Assembly (NCBI GenBank): GCA_026014615.1
Contig: JAOZHZ010000019.1
Coordinates: 62,001-126,000, forward strand
Reading direction: 5' to 3'
DNA length: 64,000 bases
DNA from: Candidatus Bathyarchaeota archaeon
GTDB lineage: Archaea; Thermoproteota; Bathyarchaeia; Bathyarchaeales; Bathycorpusculaceae
A program made the position numbers and the translations under genes. The notes under the pieces were generated by a model that was not told the DNA's origin, searched no databases, and saw only the letters and a list, made by a program, of their open reading frames with translations. This document shows positions 42,222 to 51,422 of the stretch, in pieces. How positions within the stretch are numbered: position 1 is the stretch's first letter; each line of letters starts with the position of its first letter.

Positions 42222-43073
42222 TTATTTGATGACGCCGAAAACGTAAGCTATCAAGCCCACAAGAAACAGCAACAGCACCACGTTTTTGATGCGTCGGGCT
42301 TTTTTCCTTGAAGGGTCCAGCAGCAGAATCACCGAGCAAACCGCAAGGCCCACATCTGTCACCAACACAAACGGCACAAACCAGAAACCCACCAAACTCA
42401 AAAACCACGTGACAGGCGTTAAAGCCACAGCGGAAAGGAAAAACACCACCGCCACAGCCGCCGCCTTTCTTTCGCCAAATCGAACCGCCAACGTTTTTAC
42501 GCCTTCAGCGCTGTCCCCTTTTACATCTACGATGCCTTTGGTGATTTCTCTGCCCGTGTTAGACAAGAAAGCCATCGAAGCAAACAGCAACACATTCATG
42601 CCGATGGTGCCGATGGCGGTGACGCTGCCGTAGATGAAGGGTATGGCTACGCAGGCGCTGACCAAAAAGTTCCCCGGCAACCCGCTTCGTTTGCCTACGG
42701 TGAGGTAGGTTCCTGTTATGACTAAGGATGCTGCCGCAACCAAAAAACAAAGTGAACTCACTAGAAGCGCAAAAACAAAACCCACCGCAACCAAGCCCGC
42801 CATGAAAGTCAAAGCTTCAGCGGGTTTTATCAGGCCACTGGGGATGGGTCGTTGGGGCTCGTTTATGGCGTCGATTTTTCGGTCGTAGTAGTCGTTGATG
42901 ACCATGGCGGCGGCGCAGAACGTGAAGCCCGTCAAGAAACCAAAAAGGACATGGAGCCAGTTCAGTTCCAGAAACTGTGAAGTGGCAAGTACCGCGCCAA
43001 CCAGCACGGCGAACCCCATCATTACGCAGTTGACGGGCCGCATCAGCCGAACAAAACCGCCCAGTTTACCCAT
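42222..43073 (-). CDS. UbiA-family digeranylgeranylglyceryl phosphate synthase
   Basis: Adds the second geranylgeranyl chain to geranylgeranylglyceryl phosphate in archaeal membrane lipid synthesis. The 283-residue polytopic protein starts LVRLMRPVNCVMMGF-like and holds the aspartate-rich motif NDYYDRKIDAINEPQRPIPSG (about 60-80), the DGGGP synthase form of the UbiA first motif. The second motif appears as GREITKGIVDVKGDSAEGVKT (about 175-195). Stand-alone gene, divergent from the nucleotidyltransferase at 43266. The UbiA family also makes quinones and hemes, but the INEPQRPIPSG sequence favours lipid synthesis. Confidence 0.88.
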   Translation of the reverse strand: MGKLGGFVRLMRPVNCVMMGFAVLVGAVLATSQFLELNWLHVLFGFLTGFTFCAAAMVINDYYDRKIDAINEPQRPIPSGLIKPAEALTFMAGLVAVGFVFALLVSSLCFLVAAASLVITGTYLTVGKRSGLPGNFLVSACVAIPFIYGSVTAIGTIGMNVLLFASMAFLSNTGREITKGIVDVKGDSAEGVKTLAVRFGERKAAAVAVVFFLSAVALTPVTWFLSLVGFWFVPFVLVTDVGLAVCSVILLLDPSRKKARRIKNVVLLLFLVGLIAYVFGVIK

Positions 43074-43265
43074 ATCCTCTCAAACCTGCCGTTGTACCTC
43101 TTAAGTTTTAACTGCAGAGTTATAAAACTCACCGTAAAAACACCAATTTTAAGGGGGTTGTTTTAAGGCGGCGTTAGAACCCAAGTATTCTCTGTGCCTT
43201 GTTTTTCAAAAAGGTTATTACATCCCAAATGGAATTACCTTACACATATTTGTGGGTGAAAGGTT

Positions 43266-44561
43266 TTGAGCGACAACTACGCACCTTTATTAGGAGACAA
43301 TTATGACCCCAAAAGAATAAGAGTAATCATCCCCGTCGGCGGGAAAGCTACACGTCTGCTTCCTCTCACGGCGGAAACAAGCAAAGCCTGCATCCGACTG
43401 CTCAACAGGCCACTGGTGGAGTTCTCGTTGTTGTCGCTTGCTAATCAGGGCATACGTCACTTCATATTCGGCGTGAAAGGCTACACCAACTACCGTGACC
43501 TCTACGACTACTTTGAGTCAGGCTACGGCTTCTCAGTACGCTACAACATCAAACCCCGCATCCACATCAAATATCAGCCTAACGTTGACGACATAGGAAG
43601 CGCTGATTCGGCAAGAATAAACATCAATTACTATGAGGTAAAAACCCCTGTTTTTGCGGTGCAGGGCGACAACATTTTTGACATTGACGTGAAAGACATT
43701 ATGCAGTTCCACCGCGACAAAGGCGCCCTCATGAGCATCGTTCTTCGTGAAGTTGAAAACGTGGAAGGCTTAGGCATAGCCGACATCGACAAAAATTGCC
43801 GCATTAAACGTTTCGTTGAAAAACCTCTGCCCAAAGATGCCCCCAGCAACCTCGCTAACACGGGTTTGTATGTGGTTTCGCCTGAAATCAAGAAAGTCTT
43901 CAGAGAGAAAGATATCAAAAAAATTACTGAGGAGAAACGCCGTTTAGACTTCGGCTACGACTTCATCCCCTACCTCACCCAGACCGAACGTCCAGTGTAT
44001 GGGTACACTTTGAAGGGCAGCTGGTTCGATGTTGGGACGCCGAAAAACTATTTGGAAGCCATGAAAAACCTGCTACATGGCGGTTTTAAGATGCTTACGG
44101 AGTTTGGTGGGAGAATCAGCCCGGACAAGCAGATTTGGGTCCAAGGTGATAGTAACGACGCGGCAAAAAGAAGAAAAGAAATCGTGCGTAAAATCAAAAC
44201 AGGCAAAATTGAGATTGAAGGCGCCGTCCTAATTGGGAGGCACTGTGAGATAGAAGATGGCGTAAGAATCGTGGATTCTTGCATTGATAACTTCACTCGC
44301 ATAGGTAAAGGCGCCGTTGTGGAGAATTCGGCTATAATGGACCGTGCCACCATCGGGGAGTATGCTGAAATCCGTGATAGCATAATCGGCAGACACACTA
44401 TTGTAGCTTCAAACGCACGTAAACCTACGAAGATATCTGAGGTTTCCGTCGTCGCTGATGACGTCGCCATCGAGGAAGGCAGCACCCTTGCAGCATCAAA
44501 AATTTACCCTCATCAGCATGTACGTGGAGACTTCATGAACCAAACGCTGATAACAAACTAA
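43266..44561 (+). CDS. sugar-phosphate nucleotidyltransferase with left-handed beta-helix
   Basis: Makes an NDP-sugar from a sugar 1-phosphate. The N-terminal domain (about 15-260) has IIPVGGKATRLLPLTAETSKACIRLLNRPLVEF, the usual nucleotide-binding loop, and FAVQGDNIFDID with the metal-binding Asp. The C-terminal part (about 310-420) has hexapeptide repeats (AVLIGRHCEIEDGVRI, RIGKGAVVENSAIMDRATIGEYAEI). GDP-mannose or dTDP-glucose synthesis are the likely options. GDP-mannose would serve the O-mannosylation operon at 15.6-19.5 kb, but the sequence does not decide. TTG start after GTGAAAGG. Confidence 0.88.
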   Translation: MSDNYAPLLGDNYDPKRIRVIIPVGGKATRLLPLTAETSKACIRLLNRPLVEFSLLSLANQGIRHFIFGVKGYTNYRDLYDYFESGYGFSVRYNIKPRIHIKYQPNVDDIGSADSARININYYEVKTPVFAVQGDNIFDIDVKDIMQFHRDKGALMSIVLREVENVEGLGIADIDKNCRIKRFVEKPLPKDAPSNLANTGLYVVSPEIKKVFREKDIKKITEEKRRLDFGYDFIPYLTQTERPVYGYTLKGSWFDVGTPKNYLEAMKNLLHGGFKMLTEFGGRISPDKQIWVQGDSNDAAKRRKEIVRKIKTGKIEIEGAVLIGRHCEIEDGVRIVDSCIDNFTRIGKGAVVENSAIMDRATIGEYAEIRDSIIGRHTIVASNARKPTKISEVSVVADDVAIEEGSTLAASKIYPHQHVRGDFMNQTLITN

Positions 44562-44567
44562 CTGCGA

Positions 44568-45140
44568 TTACGCTTTAAACCACTTAAAAATCAGGTACTT
44601 CACTTTTTCGTCTCCTGACTCAGGCACCGCGATAATGAAACGTTTGCGAACCGTCGTTGCCAGTCGTCCCGCTTTGACGATTTCAGTCGCAGAAATATCC
44701 GATTTGGATGTTTTAACGGACACCATGTAGGGTGCATGTTCAACGCCTGGACCGTACTTGTAAACAGCGAAGTCACAGCCGAACTTTATGCCAGGGGTCA
44801 CAATTAAGCTGCTTTCTCGCAGGTCCTTATAAACCGCGTATTTCTCGTCAAACTCATCATACAACTGTTTGGCTTTCTGCTTAAGTTTTGCCAAGCCAAC
44901 TTTGGTTTTTTTTGGTCCTTCAAAAATTGTGACTACGCCCTTTTCGGCGAGGTACACGCCTTCCATAAGGTCTAGAATCAGTGGCACGTTGAACTCGGGA
45001 ATTTTGGGTTTGGCGATTCCCAGCGGTTTGCCGTAGTAGCCGTTTTTGTAGAGATGTGAGCCTTCGGTGGAGTCCCAAACGACCAAGAAGTTTTCAAGCA
45101 GTTCAACCTTGATTTTCTCAGCTTCGGACTTCTTAGGCAT
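44568..45140 (-). CDS. endA: tRNA-splicing endonuclease
   Basis: Cleaves introns at the bulge-helix-bulge motif of pre-tRNA. The 190-residue single-unit form fits a homotetramer or an alpha subunit. The catalytic triad is visible as Tyr127 (CDFAVYKYG), His135 (VEHAPYMV) and Lys156 (EIVKAGRLATTVRKRF), with TPGIKFGCDF before it. The N-terminal domain includes PLILDLMEGVYLAEKG. It is followed closely by the DUF47 gene upstream on the same strand. Confidence 0.93.
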   Translation of the reverse strand: MPKKSEAEKIKVELLENFLVVWDSTEGSHLYKNGYYGKPLGIAKPKIPEFNVPLILDLMEGVYLAEKGVVTIFEGPKKTKVGLAKLKQKAKQLYDEFDEKYAVYKDLRESSLIVTPGIKFGCDFAVYKYGPGVEHAPYMVSVKTSKSDISATEIVKAGRLATTVRKRFIIAVPESGDEKVKYLIFKWFKA

Positions 45141-45159
45141 GGGTTTTTGGTCGCCTTCG

Positions 45160-45819
45160 TTACATTATGAAGGATAACAGTCGGGCAGCGTCTGCGGCGT
45201 CTTCTGCTTTATCCGCCGAGTTCTCCAACAACTGCAGGACATCTCTTAATATGAAAAGCGCGGGCAAATCCATCTTGCTGCTTAAAACCTTGATTACCAA
45301 CAGGCGGTAGTGTTCGTCCACCGCGCGTTCGGCGATTTCCACGTCTTTGGCTTTCTCTAAGGTTTTGGTGGAGCCGTAGCTGAGAACCATCATGGTTTCC
45401 CTGAGTTTAAGAACCGTTTCCAAAACGGCGTCCGCAAGCTTCTGCAGGTCTTGACGCACATCAGCTGGGACGTTCCAGTTGTGCTCCATCAATTGAACCA
45501 GGTAAAAAGCTATGCCCTCAGAGAAATCTGCAATCTCGCTCGTTAAGTTTGTAAACCTGAGGAAGTCTTCTCTGGCAAACAGTATGGCGCCTATTTCGGC
45601 GAGTTCTTGACTGACCAACTGCCTTGCTTTGATGACTTCTTCTTCACTTTTCTTGATTTCGCTAAAAAGCTGGTTCGCAGCTGTTTTGTCGCCGCTTGCG
45701 AAGTGTTCAGCCATCTGGGGAATTTTTCTTGTGACCTCCAGCACTTTACGCAAGTTATCTTGGCATGCTGTTAAGGCTCGACGTTTAACGCGCTGTTCTG
45801 TTTCTGCTGGAAGTACCAA
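45160..45819 (-). CDS. DUF47 / PhoU-like protein (TIGR00153 type)
   Basis: An all-helical 219-residue protein of the DUF47 family, distant relatives of PhoU. The N-terminal KVLEVTRKIPQMAEHFASGD and the ending FILRDVLQLLENSADKAEDAADAARLL match the family. Members often sit by Pit-type phosphate transporters and are thought to regulate them; no transporter adjoins here. Lies 19 bases before the EndA start, so the two may be co-transcribed. Confidence 0.82.
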   Translation of the reverse strand: MVLPAETEQRVKRRALTACQDNLRKVLEVTRKIPQMAEHFASGDKTAANQLFSEIKKSEEEVIKARQLVSQELAEIGAILFAREDFLRFTNLTSEIADFSEGIAFYLVQLMEHNWNVPADVRQDLQKLADAVLETVLKLRETMMVLSYGSTKTLEKAKDVEIAERAVDEHYRLLVIKVLSSKMDLPALFILRDVLQLLENSADKAEDAADAARLLSFIM

Positions 45820-45906
45820 TTTTCATGTCCCGTCCATATTCACCGCTGGATTAACTAAATCATAGTGCGTTGGTACATTAAAAAAGCTAACCCCTAAAAC
45901 CGCCCC

Positions 45907-47670
45907 TTAAGTGCCTAAATCTTCAAAGTTTATTTTTCTCTGGAAGTATTTCTGCAGGAGTTCAGGCAAAGTTTTGATTTGGCTTCTGACTTGGCACCAC
46001 GAATCGCGGTCGCGGATGGTTACAGTGTCTTCCTTGAGGGACTCATAGTCAATTGTTATGCCCAGTTGAATACCTGCCTCGTCAGCACGTGCATAGCGTC
46101 TGCCTATGGAACCTGCTTCATCGTATTCCACCATGAAACCTGCCTGCACAAGTTGCCTTTGGACCTCTTGGGCTTTCTCCGCCAAGCCATCTTTGCTCAT
46201 TAACGGGTAAACCCCCACCTGCACAGGTACGATGCTACGGGAGAAGCTCATGACAACACGGTCGTCTTTAATACCGTAAGCATACTCTAACGCCACATAG
46301 AAAAGCCTGTCTGAACCGAAGCTGGGCTCCACCACATACGGAATAAACCGTTTGCCACGCTCAACCACCTTCTGAGACACAATCTGCACGTGCTCCGAAA
46401 ACACCTTGTAGCCCTCCACCACATAGAAGCCGTCTTTCTTCAACGCTACTTCAACAACTTCAGGGTCAGCCTTTGAGAGCAACTCGCCTACTTTGCCCGT
46501 TTCCTTCTTGAAAACTGGACCCAACTTTGCCAGGTTAGGCTTAACAACAAGCCGCTCAGTTTCCACTGGGTTAGGGTACTCTTTGAAGACGCGCATGTCA
46601 GCGCCGCAGGCTTTCATGTGACAGCCCAAATCAAAGTCCGTGCGGAAAGCATGCCCAGAAACTTCTGTCCAACCATAACGCTCAAGGTAAACTTCTTGGT
46701 CAAAGCTTTGGGTGGCGTAGTGGGCTTTTTCCCACGGAAGCTTCTCGATGAATCGTTGCTTTTCTGCTGGGACTCCGATTTCGGTCAGAAGCCGTTTTGC
46801 CATCGCCATGAAGAAGGCTTGCCACTCTGATCGCACAATCTTTTTGTCTAAAGCTTCGCGGACAGTAAAAATCGTAATGTCCTCACAGCATCTTTCTCTC
46901 TTCTCACACAGCACAATCGGCAACGTCTCGTGCTCTACTTCTTTAAGCAGGTGACAGCAGGGTTCTTCAGGGTCAAAAAAGAACTCCAAATCACAAATCG
47001 TAAATTCCCGCAGCCTAAGCAAACCTTGCCGAGGAGAAATTTCGTTACGCAATGCACGACCGATTTGGATAACGCCGAAAGGAAGCTTTTCACGAGCGGC
47101 TGAGTAGAGCCTGTTGAACTCAACGAATATACCCTGCGCCGCTTCAGGTCTACCGTAACCCGTGGCGCCTGAGTAGGGACCAATTGTGGTTTCGAACATT
47201 GTTAAGAACTGTTGGGGGGGTCGGAAGCCGCCGCCGCAGTCAGGGCAGGTAATGTTATTTGTTTCTAAGGCGGCTTGTACTTCGTCCAGCGTCATCTTCT
47301 CCGCCTGTACCGAAGAAATATTTGCGTATTCTTCAAGCAGGTGATCGGCGCGGAAGCGTTTGTTGCATTTGACGCATTCCACCATGGGCTCCTTGAAGTG
47401 GTCTACGTGTCCTGAGGCTTCGAAGACTTTGCCGGGAGTGATTACGCTAGACTCCATCTCCATCACGCCAGTTTGTTTGACGAAGAGTTCGCGGAGCTTG
47501 TTTTCGATGTTCTGTTTTAGGCGTGTACCCAGTGGTCCGTACGTGACGAATCCACCTGCGCCGCCGTAAATTTCGTAACTGTTCCAGTAAAAGCCTCTGC
47601 GTCGGGCTAACTCGTTGACTGCTACAAATTTGTCGCAAACGGGTTTGTCACATTTGACTTCGTCGCTCAA
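45907..47670 (-). CDS. glyS: glycyl-tRNA synthetase (archaeal/eukaryotic class II)
   Basis: Charges tRNA-Gly; the cognate tRNA-Gly(GCC) is 7 kb away. The 587-residue protein has RRGFYWNSYEIYGGAGGFVTYGPLG in motif 1 region, EMESSVITPG, a Cys pair region (ECVKCNKRF and CPDCGGGF), QGIFVEFNRLYSAAREKLPFG with motif 2 (GRALRNEISPRQGLLRLREF), motif 3 near VEPSFGSDRLFYVALEYAY, and the C-terminal anticodon domain (IVPVQVGVYPLMSKDG). Length and motifs are typical. ATG start. Confidence 0.97.
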   Translation of the reverse strand: MSDEVKCDKPVCDKFVAVNELARRRGFYWNSYEIYGGAGGFVTYGPLGTRLKQNIENKLRELFVKQTGVMEMESSVITPGKVFEASGHVDHFKEPMVECVKCNKRFRADHLLEEYANISSVQAEKMTLDEVQAALETNNITCPDCGGGFRPPQQFLTMFETTIGPYSGATGYGRPEAAQGIFVEFNRLYSAAREKLPFGVIQIGRALRNEISPRQGLLRLREFTICDLEFFFDPEEPCCHLLKEVEHETLPIVLCEKRERCCEDITIFTVREALDKKIVRSEWQAFFMAMAKRLLTEIGVPAEKQRFIEKLPWEKAHYATQSFDQEVYLERYGWTEVSGHAFRTDFDLGCHMKACGADMRVFKEYPNPVETERLVVKPNLAKLGPVFKKETGKVGELLSKADPEVVEVALKKDGFYVVEGYKVFSEHVQIVSQKVVERGKRFIPYVVEPSFGSDRLFYVALEYAYGIKDDRVVMSFSRSIVPVQVGVYPLMSKDGLAEKAQEVQRQLVQAGFMVEYDEAGSIGRRYARADEAGIQLGITIDYESLKEDTVTIRDRDSWCQVRSQIKTLPELLQKYFQRKINFEDLGT

Positions 47671-48013
47671 GTTTCTTCGACCCTTTTTAGGGTAACTGCC
47701 CCTTGGAAATTAAAGTTTGCTAGCCACCCAACCCATTATACACCCGAAAGTCAACCCCATGCGAGCTACGCGAGTTTTGACCTGCATCTATCTCACCGCA
47801 CTTTTCAAAGTTCAACGCATTTTCGATGCGGGAAAGCCGTCAATACCGACCTACCCCTATCGTTTCTGCATAGATATTATAATAGCAACCAAATAGACAC
47901 CAAATAGACTCGTGATAAGAGGTTCAAAATTTAGGCTTGAGACGTTAGTGGTTATGCGAAGGTTTTAATGATTATTTCCACATAAAGTAGATGCAGTTTT
48001 TTGGTGTTTGATT
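47671..48013. other. intergenic region between divergent genes
   Basis: No gene seen. It contains AT-rich promoter-like segments (GATATTATAATAGC near 47872) and a tandem pair of ACCAAATAGAC at about 47889-47910. No RNA recognised. Confidence 0.4.
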
Positions 48014-48715
48014 ATGAAGTTTGAAACCACCCTAAAAGAGACCGTTCCTCGAACTCATGATGTAACCAGTTTTCGTTTTCCAAGACCTCCCGAATTGTCC
48101 TACAAAGCCGGGCAGTACATGTTAGTCACTATTCGCCAAGGCGAAAAAGAGTTGATGCATCCCTTCAGCATATCCAGCAGCCCCACCGAAACAGACTACA
48201 TAGAATTCACCAAAAAATTCACCCAACACGAGTACTCCCTTGCTCTAAAAACTCTTAAGCCCGGCGACTGTGTAAGCATAGACGCTCCTCACGGGCAATT
48301 TACCTTCGAAGGCGAAAAACCAAAAATAGCTCTACTCACAGGCGGAATAGGCATCACACCGGTCCACAGCATAGTCAGGTACTGCACCGACATGAAACTC
48401 GACGCCAGCATTGTCCTGTTTTATGGCTGCCGCACTCCCAGCGACGTCGCCTTCAACGACGAATTCGCAGCCATGCAGAAACAGAACAAAAACCTGAAAC
48501 GGGTTTTTACAGTAAACGAGCCCAGCAGTGACTGGAAAGGCGCCGTCGGCAACATCACCTTGGATCTTGTGAAGAAAGAGTTGCCTGACTACAAAGACCG
48601 CATCTTCTACGCCTGCGGACCACCCGGAATGGTTACAGCTATGATTAATCTTATCAAAGAGTTAGGTTTGCCTGAAACACAACTAAAACTGGAATCCTTC
48701 GCAGGCTACACCTAA
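48014..48715 (+). CDS. FAD/NAD(P)-binding oxidoreductase (ferredoxin-NADP reductase-like)
   Basis: A 233-residue flavoprotein reductase. The FAD domain has HPFSISSSPTE (the RxYS-like motif with His in place of Arg) and the NAD(P) domain has LLTGGIGITPVHSIVRY and YACGPPGMV. The protein lacks the C-terminal Cys-rich iron-sulfur segment of PyrK and hydrogenase gamma subunits, so electron flow is directly between NAD(P)H, FAD and a partner. Stand-alone gene; partner unknown. Start at the ATG 48014; an upstream TTG adds two codons. Confidence 0.82.
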   Translation: MKFETTLKETVPRTHDVTSFRFPRPPELSYKAGQYMLVTIRQGEKELMHPFSISSSPTETDYIEFTKKFTQHEYSLALKTLKPGDCVSIDAPHGQFTFEGEKPKIALLTGGIGITPVHSIVRYCTDMKLDASIVLFYGCRTPSDVAFNDEFAAMQKQNKNLKRVFTVNEPSSDWKGAVGNITLDLVKKELPDYKDRIFYACGPPGMVTAMINLIKELGLPETQLKLESFAGYT

Positions 48716-49003
48716 AGGTCTCTTTTTCCTTTGAGGTCTGTTGAAGCGTTTGTTTTGGCTGATCTCTTACCGCCCGTCACGCCCACCTTATTTATTGTCT
48801 ACTGCTTTTTGGAACTATTTTGAGCCTCATCGCGCTAACTCTTGCTTTTCTTTATTTGCGTCGTTTAATCATTTTCAAATCATTTAGGGCTACATTTTCG
48901 GGATGATTGTAGGTAAGTCACCCACGCATACTTTTTTATTTAAAATGGTCTATAACAGGACAATTGCGGAAACACTGAGAGGAAAGACTAGAATACCTCT
49001 GTT
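48716..49003. other. intergenic region upstream of the TrmB gene
   Basis: No ORF of note and no recognised RNA. The sequence is T-rich, consistent with termination of the reductase gene near 48721-48730. An operator-like element begins at 49004. Confidence 0.4.
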
Positions 49004-49024
49004 GTCGGTCTTGCCATAACCGAC
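49004..49024. promoter_or_regulatory. GTCGGT-N9-ACCGAC inverted repeat before the TrmB gene
   Basis: GTCGGT and ACCGAC flank a nine-base spacer that begins CTTG, so the left part reads GTCGGTCTTG. The same CGGTCTTG forms a full palindrome before the propeller gene at 49932. A TATA-like TTAATTAAAT follows at about 49030, placing the element just upstream of the core promoter. Confidence 0.5.
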
Positions 49025-49078
49025 TAAGATTAATTAAATTTTAACGATGACCTCAAATCTTAACGCAAAAAAGGAGAG

Positions 49079-49906
49079 ATGGAACTATTGGAAATTAGGG
49101 GCGACGATATAGAAACCTTAACCTGGTTAGGACTCACCGAAAGACAAGCAAAGGTATACCTTGCTCTTCTTCAAATGGGGTCCTCGGGTGCAGAGGCAAT
49201 TTCTAAACTTTCAACGGTTCACAGGCAAGAAGTTTACCGTGTAGCCGCTCGGCTTCAAGAGATGGGTCTTGTAGAAACTAATCTTACTTCGCCAACTCAG
49301 TTCAGTGCAGTACCCGTTGAAAAAGCTCTTGAAATCATGGTTAAACAAAAAGCCACGGAATTTGCCAAGGTTCAAATACACACTAAAAAAATTATCGAAA
49401 GATATCGCCAGAGCGATTTATTATTTTCACAATCAGCGTATAAGCCGTACTTCACTATTGTTTCTGGGAATGATTGTTTAAGAAAAATACAAAACTCCAT
49501 AGAAGGTTCCCGTTCAAGCATTAAACTTGTGGCTACTTTCAAACGTTTCCGTCAAAGTTTTTCCATCTATGAAGATTTGATAAAGTCTACATTAGAAAAT
49601 AATGTCTGTATTCAAGTTGTAACTGAAAAACCAAAGATTGAATCAATTCCAAAATGGGTACTTAATGCGTTGCTGGAACAACCTGAAAATTTCGAGCTTA
49701 GAACAGTAACCAGTAATGCTCAAACTACAGTAGTCATTTACGACGATGCTAGACTCGGTTTAGCCATCGACATACTGTCTGATATTGCGCATGGTTCTAT
49801 GTTGTGGTCAAACAGCGAGAGTTTGATAGCTCTAAGCAAAGAGTATTTTGAAAGCGTATGGATGCAATCGCAAAGATACTTGGCAAAGCAGAAAATAATC
49901 AGTTGA
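49079..49906 (+). CDS. TrmB-family transcriptional regulator
   Basis: A 275-residue regulator. The N-terminal winged helix covers about 10-80 (LGLTERQAKVYLALLQMGSSGAEAISKLSTVHRQEVYRVAARLQEMGLV), the TrmB signature, followed by a short helix and a C-terminal phospholipase-D-like effector domain (FTIVSGNDCLRKIQNSIEGSRSSIKLVATF, VVIYDDARLGLAIDI). TrmB proteins usually sense sugars; the long sugar-binding extension seen in some is missing. Start ATG with AAGGAGAG upstream. Palindromic CGGTCTTG sites occur in front of this gene and of the next one, suggesting control of itself and of the propeller protein. Confidence 0.85.
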   Translation: MELLEIRGDDIETLTWLGLTERQAKVYLALLQMGSSGAEAISKLSTVHRQEVYRVAARLQEMGLVETNLTSPTQFSAVPVEKALEIMVKQKATEFAKVQIHTKKIIERYRQSDLLFSQSAYKPYFTIVSGNDCLRKIQNSIEGSRSSIKLVATFKRFRQSFSIYEDLIKSTLENNVCIQVVTEKPKIESIPKWVLNALLEQPENFELRTVTSNAQTTVVIYDDARLGLAIDILSDIAHGSMLWSNSESLIALSKEYFESVWMQSQRYLAKQKIIS

Positions 49907-49931
49907 AGTGCGTCAAATACGCCGAGTTTAA

Positions 49932-49948
49932 CGGTCTTGACAAGACCG
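49932..49948. promoter_or_regulatory. CGGTCTTG palindrome before the propeller gene
   Basis: CGGTCTTG-A-CAAGACCG is a perfect 17-base palindrome between the TrmB stop and the start of the propeller gene. No T-run follows, which argues against a terminator. It shares its half-site with the element at 49004. Confidence 0.55.
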
Positions 49949-50024
49949 ACAAGAAATTAAGTACCAAAAATCCGCATGTTGCTCTTCATGAAAAAAGTAA
50001 GAAAAAGGAAAATGCGGTGAAAAA

Positions 50025-51353
50025 ATGAGTAAAAAGCCAATAAAACAAATTGGAATGCTTGCCTTAGCTTTACTGCTGCTCTCCTCTGCTTTCATTGTTT
50101 TCCCAAGCTTCACAATAAATGCAAATGCCCAAACTACAACATCCACTATTCCAAGTGACTTGCTTCAATACGAATGGACTAGAGATTCTTCTGATAATTC
50201 TCTCTCCTTTTCAAGTGCTGGACCCGCACCCGACTCGTTCAATATTGCATGGAAAGCAAAAATACCTGGTGTCTCTAATGCGCCCATGGCTTTTGGTGGC
50301 TTGGTATTCGTGCAGGGTGGTGGGCGGACTTATGCTCTCAATGGAGCCACTGGCGAAATCGTCTGGAACATATCTGGAGGCGGTGCCTTAGCAAAAATTG
50401 ACGACACGTACATGATGAAAGGGACAGATTGCATAAAGATATCTGACGGCTCAACAGTATGGACGGGGCCTCCGGGATTCACTTGGACTTTCTATGCCTC
50501 CGACCTGAAAATGCTTGTATGCTCAAGATACGGGTGGAACCTTCCTGATCCATCACAACCCCCGACACTAGCGTGGAACCGCACAGGCGAGACATACTAC
50601 GGTATTGAAGGCGAAAGACTTCCATATGCCGACGGAAAACTCTTCATAGGCACGACAAACAACTTCGTCGAATGCATTAATGCGAAAACCGGTGAAACAC
50701 TTTGGGTAATCCCTGCAACATCTCAATTCTGGTACCGAGGAACCTACACCGAAGGTAAGCTGATCTTTGGCGGACTTGACAACAACATGTACGCTTGGGA
50801 TGCAAACACAGGAAAGCTTTTATGGACCTACAATCCAGGCACGTGGTATGGACAATGGGCTTCAGCAGCAGCGTCAGCTTACGGACTGGTATTTGAACAT
50901 AATCAAGACACGTATCTTTATGCGATAAATGCTACAACAGGACAATTAGTCTGGAAAGCCAAAGGACCTGGCGTCGGATATTCAGGTCTTATTGTCGTCG
51001 GAGGCGGCAAAGTATACTCTCTGATGGGCGAATACCAATATCGTGACTTTGAAACTGGCGAATATGGTCATTCAGAATACAACTGTTATGACGCCTTAAC
51101 TGGCGACCTTATATGGTCAGCTCCAATTGAAACAGGAGGCGGTCCATTTCTTCATGAATGCATAGCCTACGGTAACCTATACATTATACCAATACCAGGA
51201 TCGCCACAGAAACCAGGTATCTGGGAGTATAGTAGCTCGTCTCTTGATGAAGTCTGGTGTATCAGCAGCCAAACAAAAGACTGGTCAATGTTTCTCAGCG
51301 ACGCTGCACACACAGGTGAGGGTGCAGGCCCTACCGACTTGGCACTAAAATGA
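50025..51353 (+). CDS. secreted PQQ-like beta-propeller protein, part 1 (ends at in-frame TGA)
   Basis: A 442-codon ORF with a signal peptide (ALALLLLSSAFIVFPSFTINANA) and repeated PQQ/beta-propeller blades (VQGGGRTYALNGATGEIVWN, FVECINAKTGETLWVI, MYAWDANTGKLLWTY, YLYAINATTGQLVWKAK). It stops at TGA 51351 in the middle of a blade strand (DLALK-stop-QFTADSSIQSSPAIADG). The frame continues without a shift into the next ORF. The expected residue at the stop is Trp, as in the LxWxF strand of other blades. Together the two parts make one 876-codon protein comparable to the intact paralogue at 56658-59396. Confidence 0.8.
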   Translation: MSKKPIKQIGMLALALLLLSSAFIVFPSFTINANAQTTTSTIPSDLLQYEWTRDSSDNSLSFSSAGPAPDSFNIAWKAKIPGVSNAPMAFGGLVFVQGGGRTYALNGATGEIVWNISGGGALAKIDDTYMMKGTDCIKISDGSTVWTGPPGFTWTFYASDLKMLVCSRYGWNLPDPSQPPTLAWNRTGETYYGIEGERLPYADGKLFIGTTNNFVECINAKTGETLWVIPATSQFWYRGTYTEGKLIFGGLDNNMYAWDANTGKLLWTYNPGTWYGQWASAAASAYGLVFEHNQDTYLYAINATTGQLVWKAKGPGVGYSGLIVVGGGKVYSLMGEYQYRDFETGEYGHSEYNCYDALTGDLIWSAPIETGGGPFLHECIAYGNLYIIPIPGSPQKPGIWEYSSSSLDEVWCISSQTKDWSMFLSDAAHTGEGAGPTDLALK

Positions 51354-51422
51354 CAATTCACCGCTGACAGTTCAATTCAATCATCCCCCGCAATTGCCGA
51401 TGGCACGGCGTATTTTGCTTCA

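Noticed and set aside
47889-47910. Tandem pair ACCAAATAGAC.
   Set aside because: Two short units only, with no further copies nearby and no relation to a promoter element.
48769-48783. ACCGCCCGTCACGCC resembles the conserved 3' end of 16S rRNA.
   Set aside because: Only about 15 bases match and the flanks do not; a 16S fragment would show more. Chance match.
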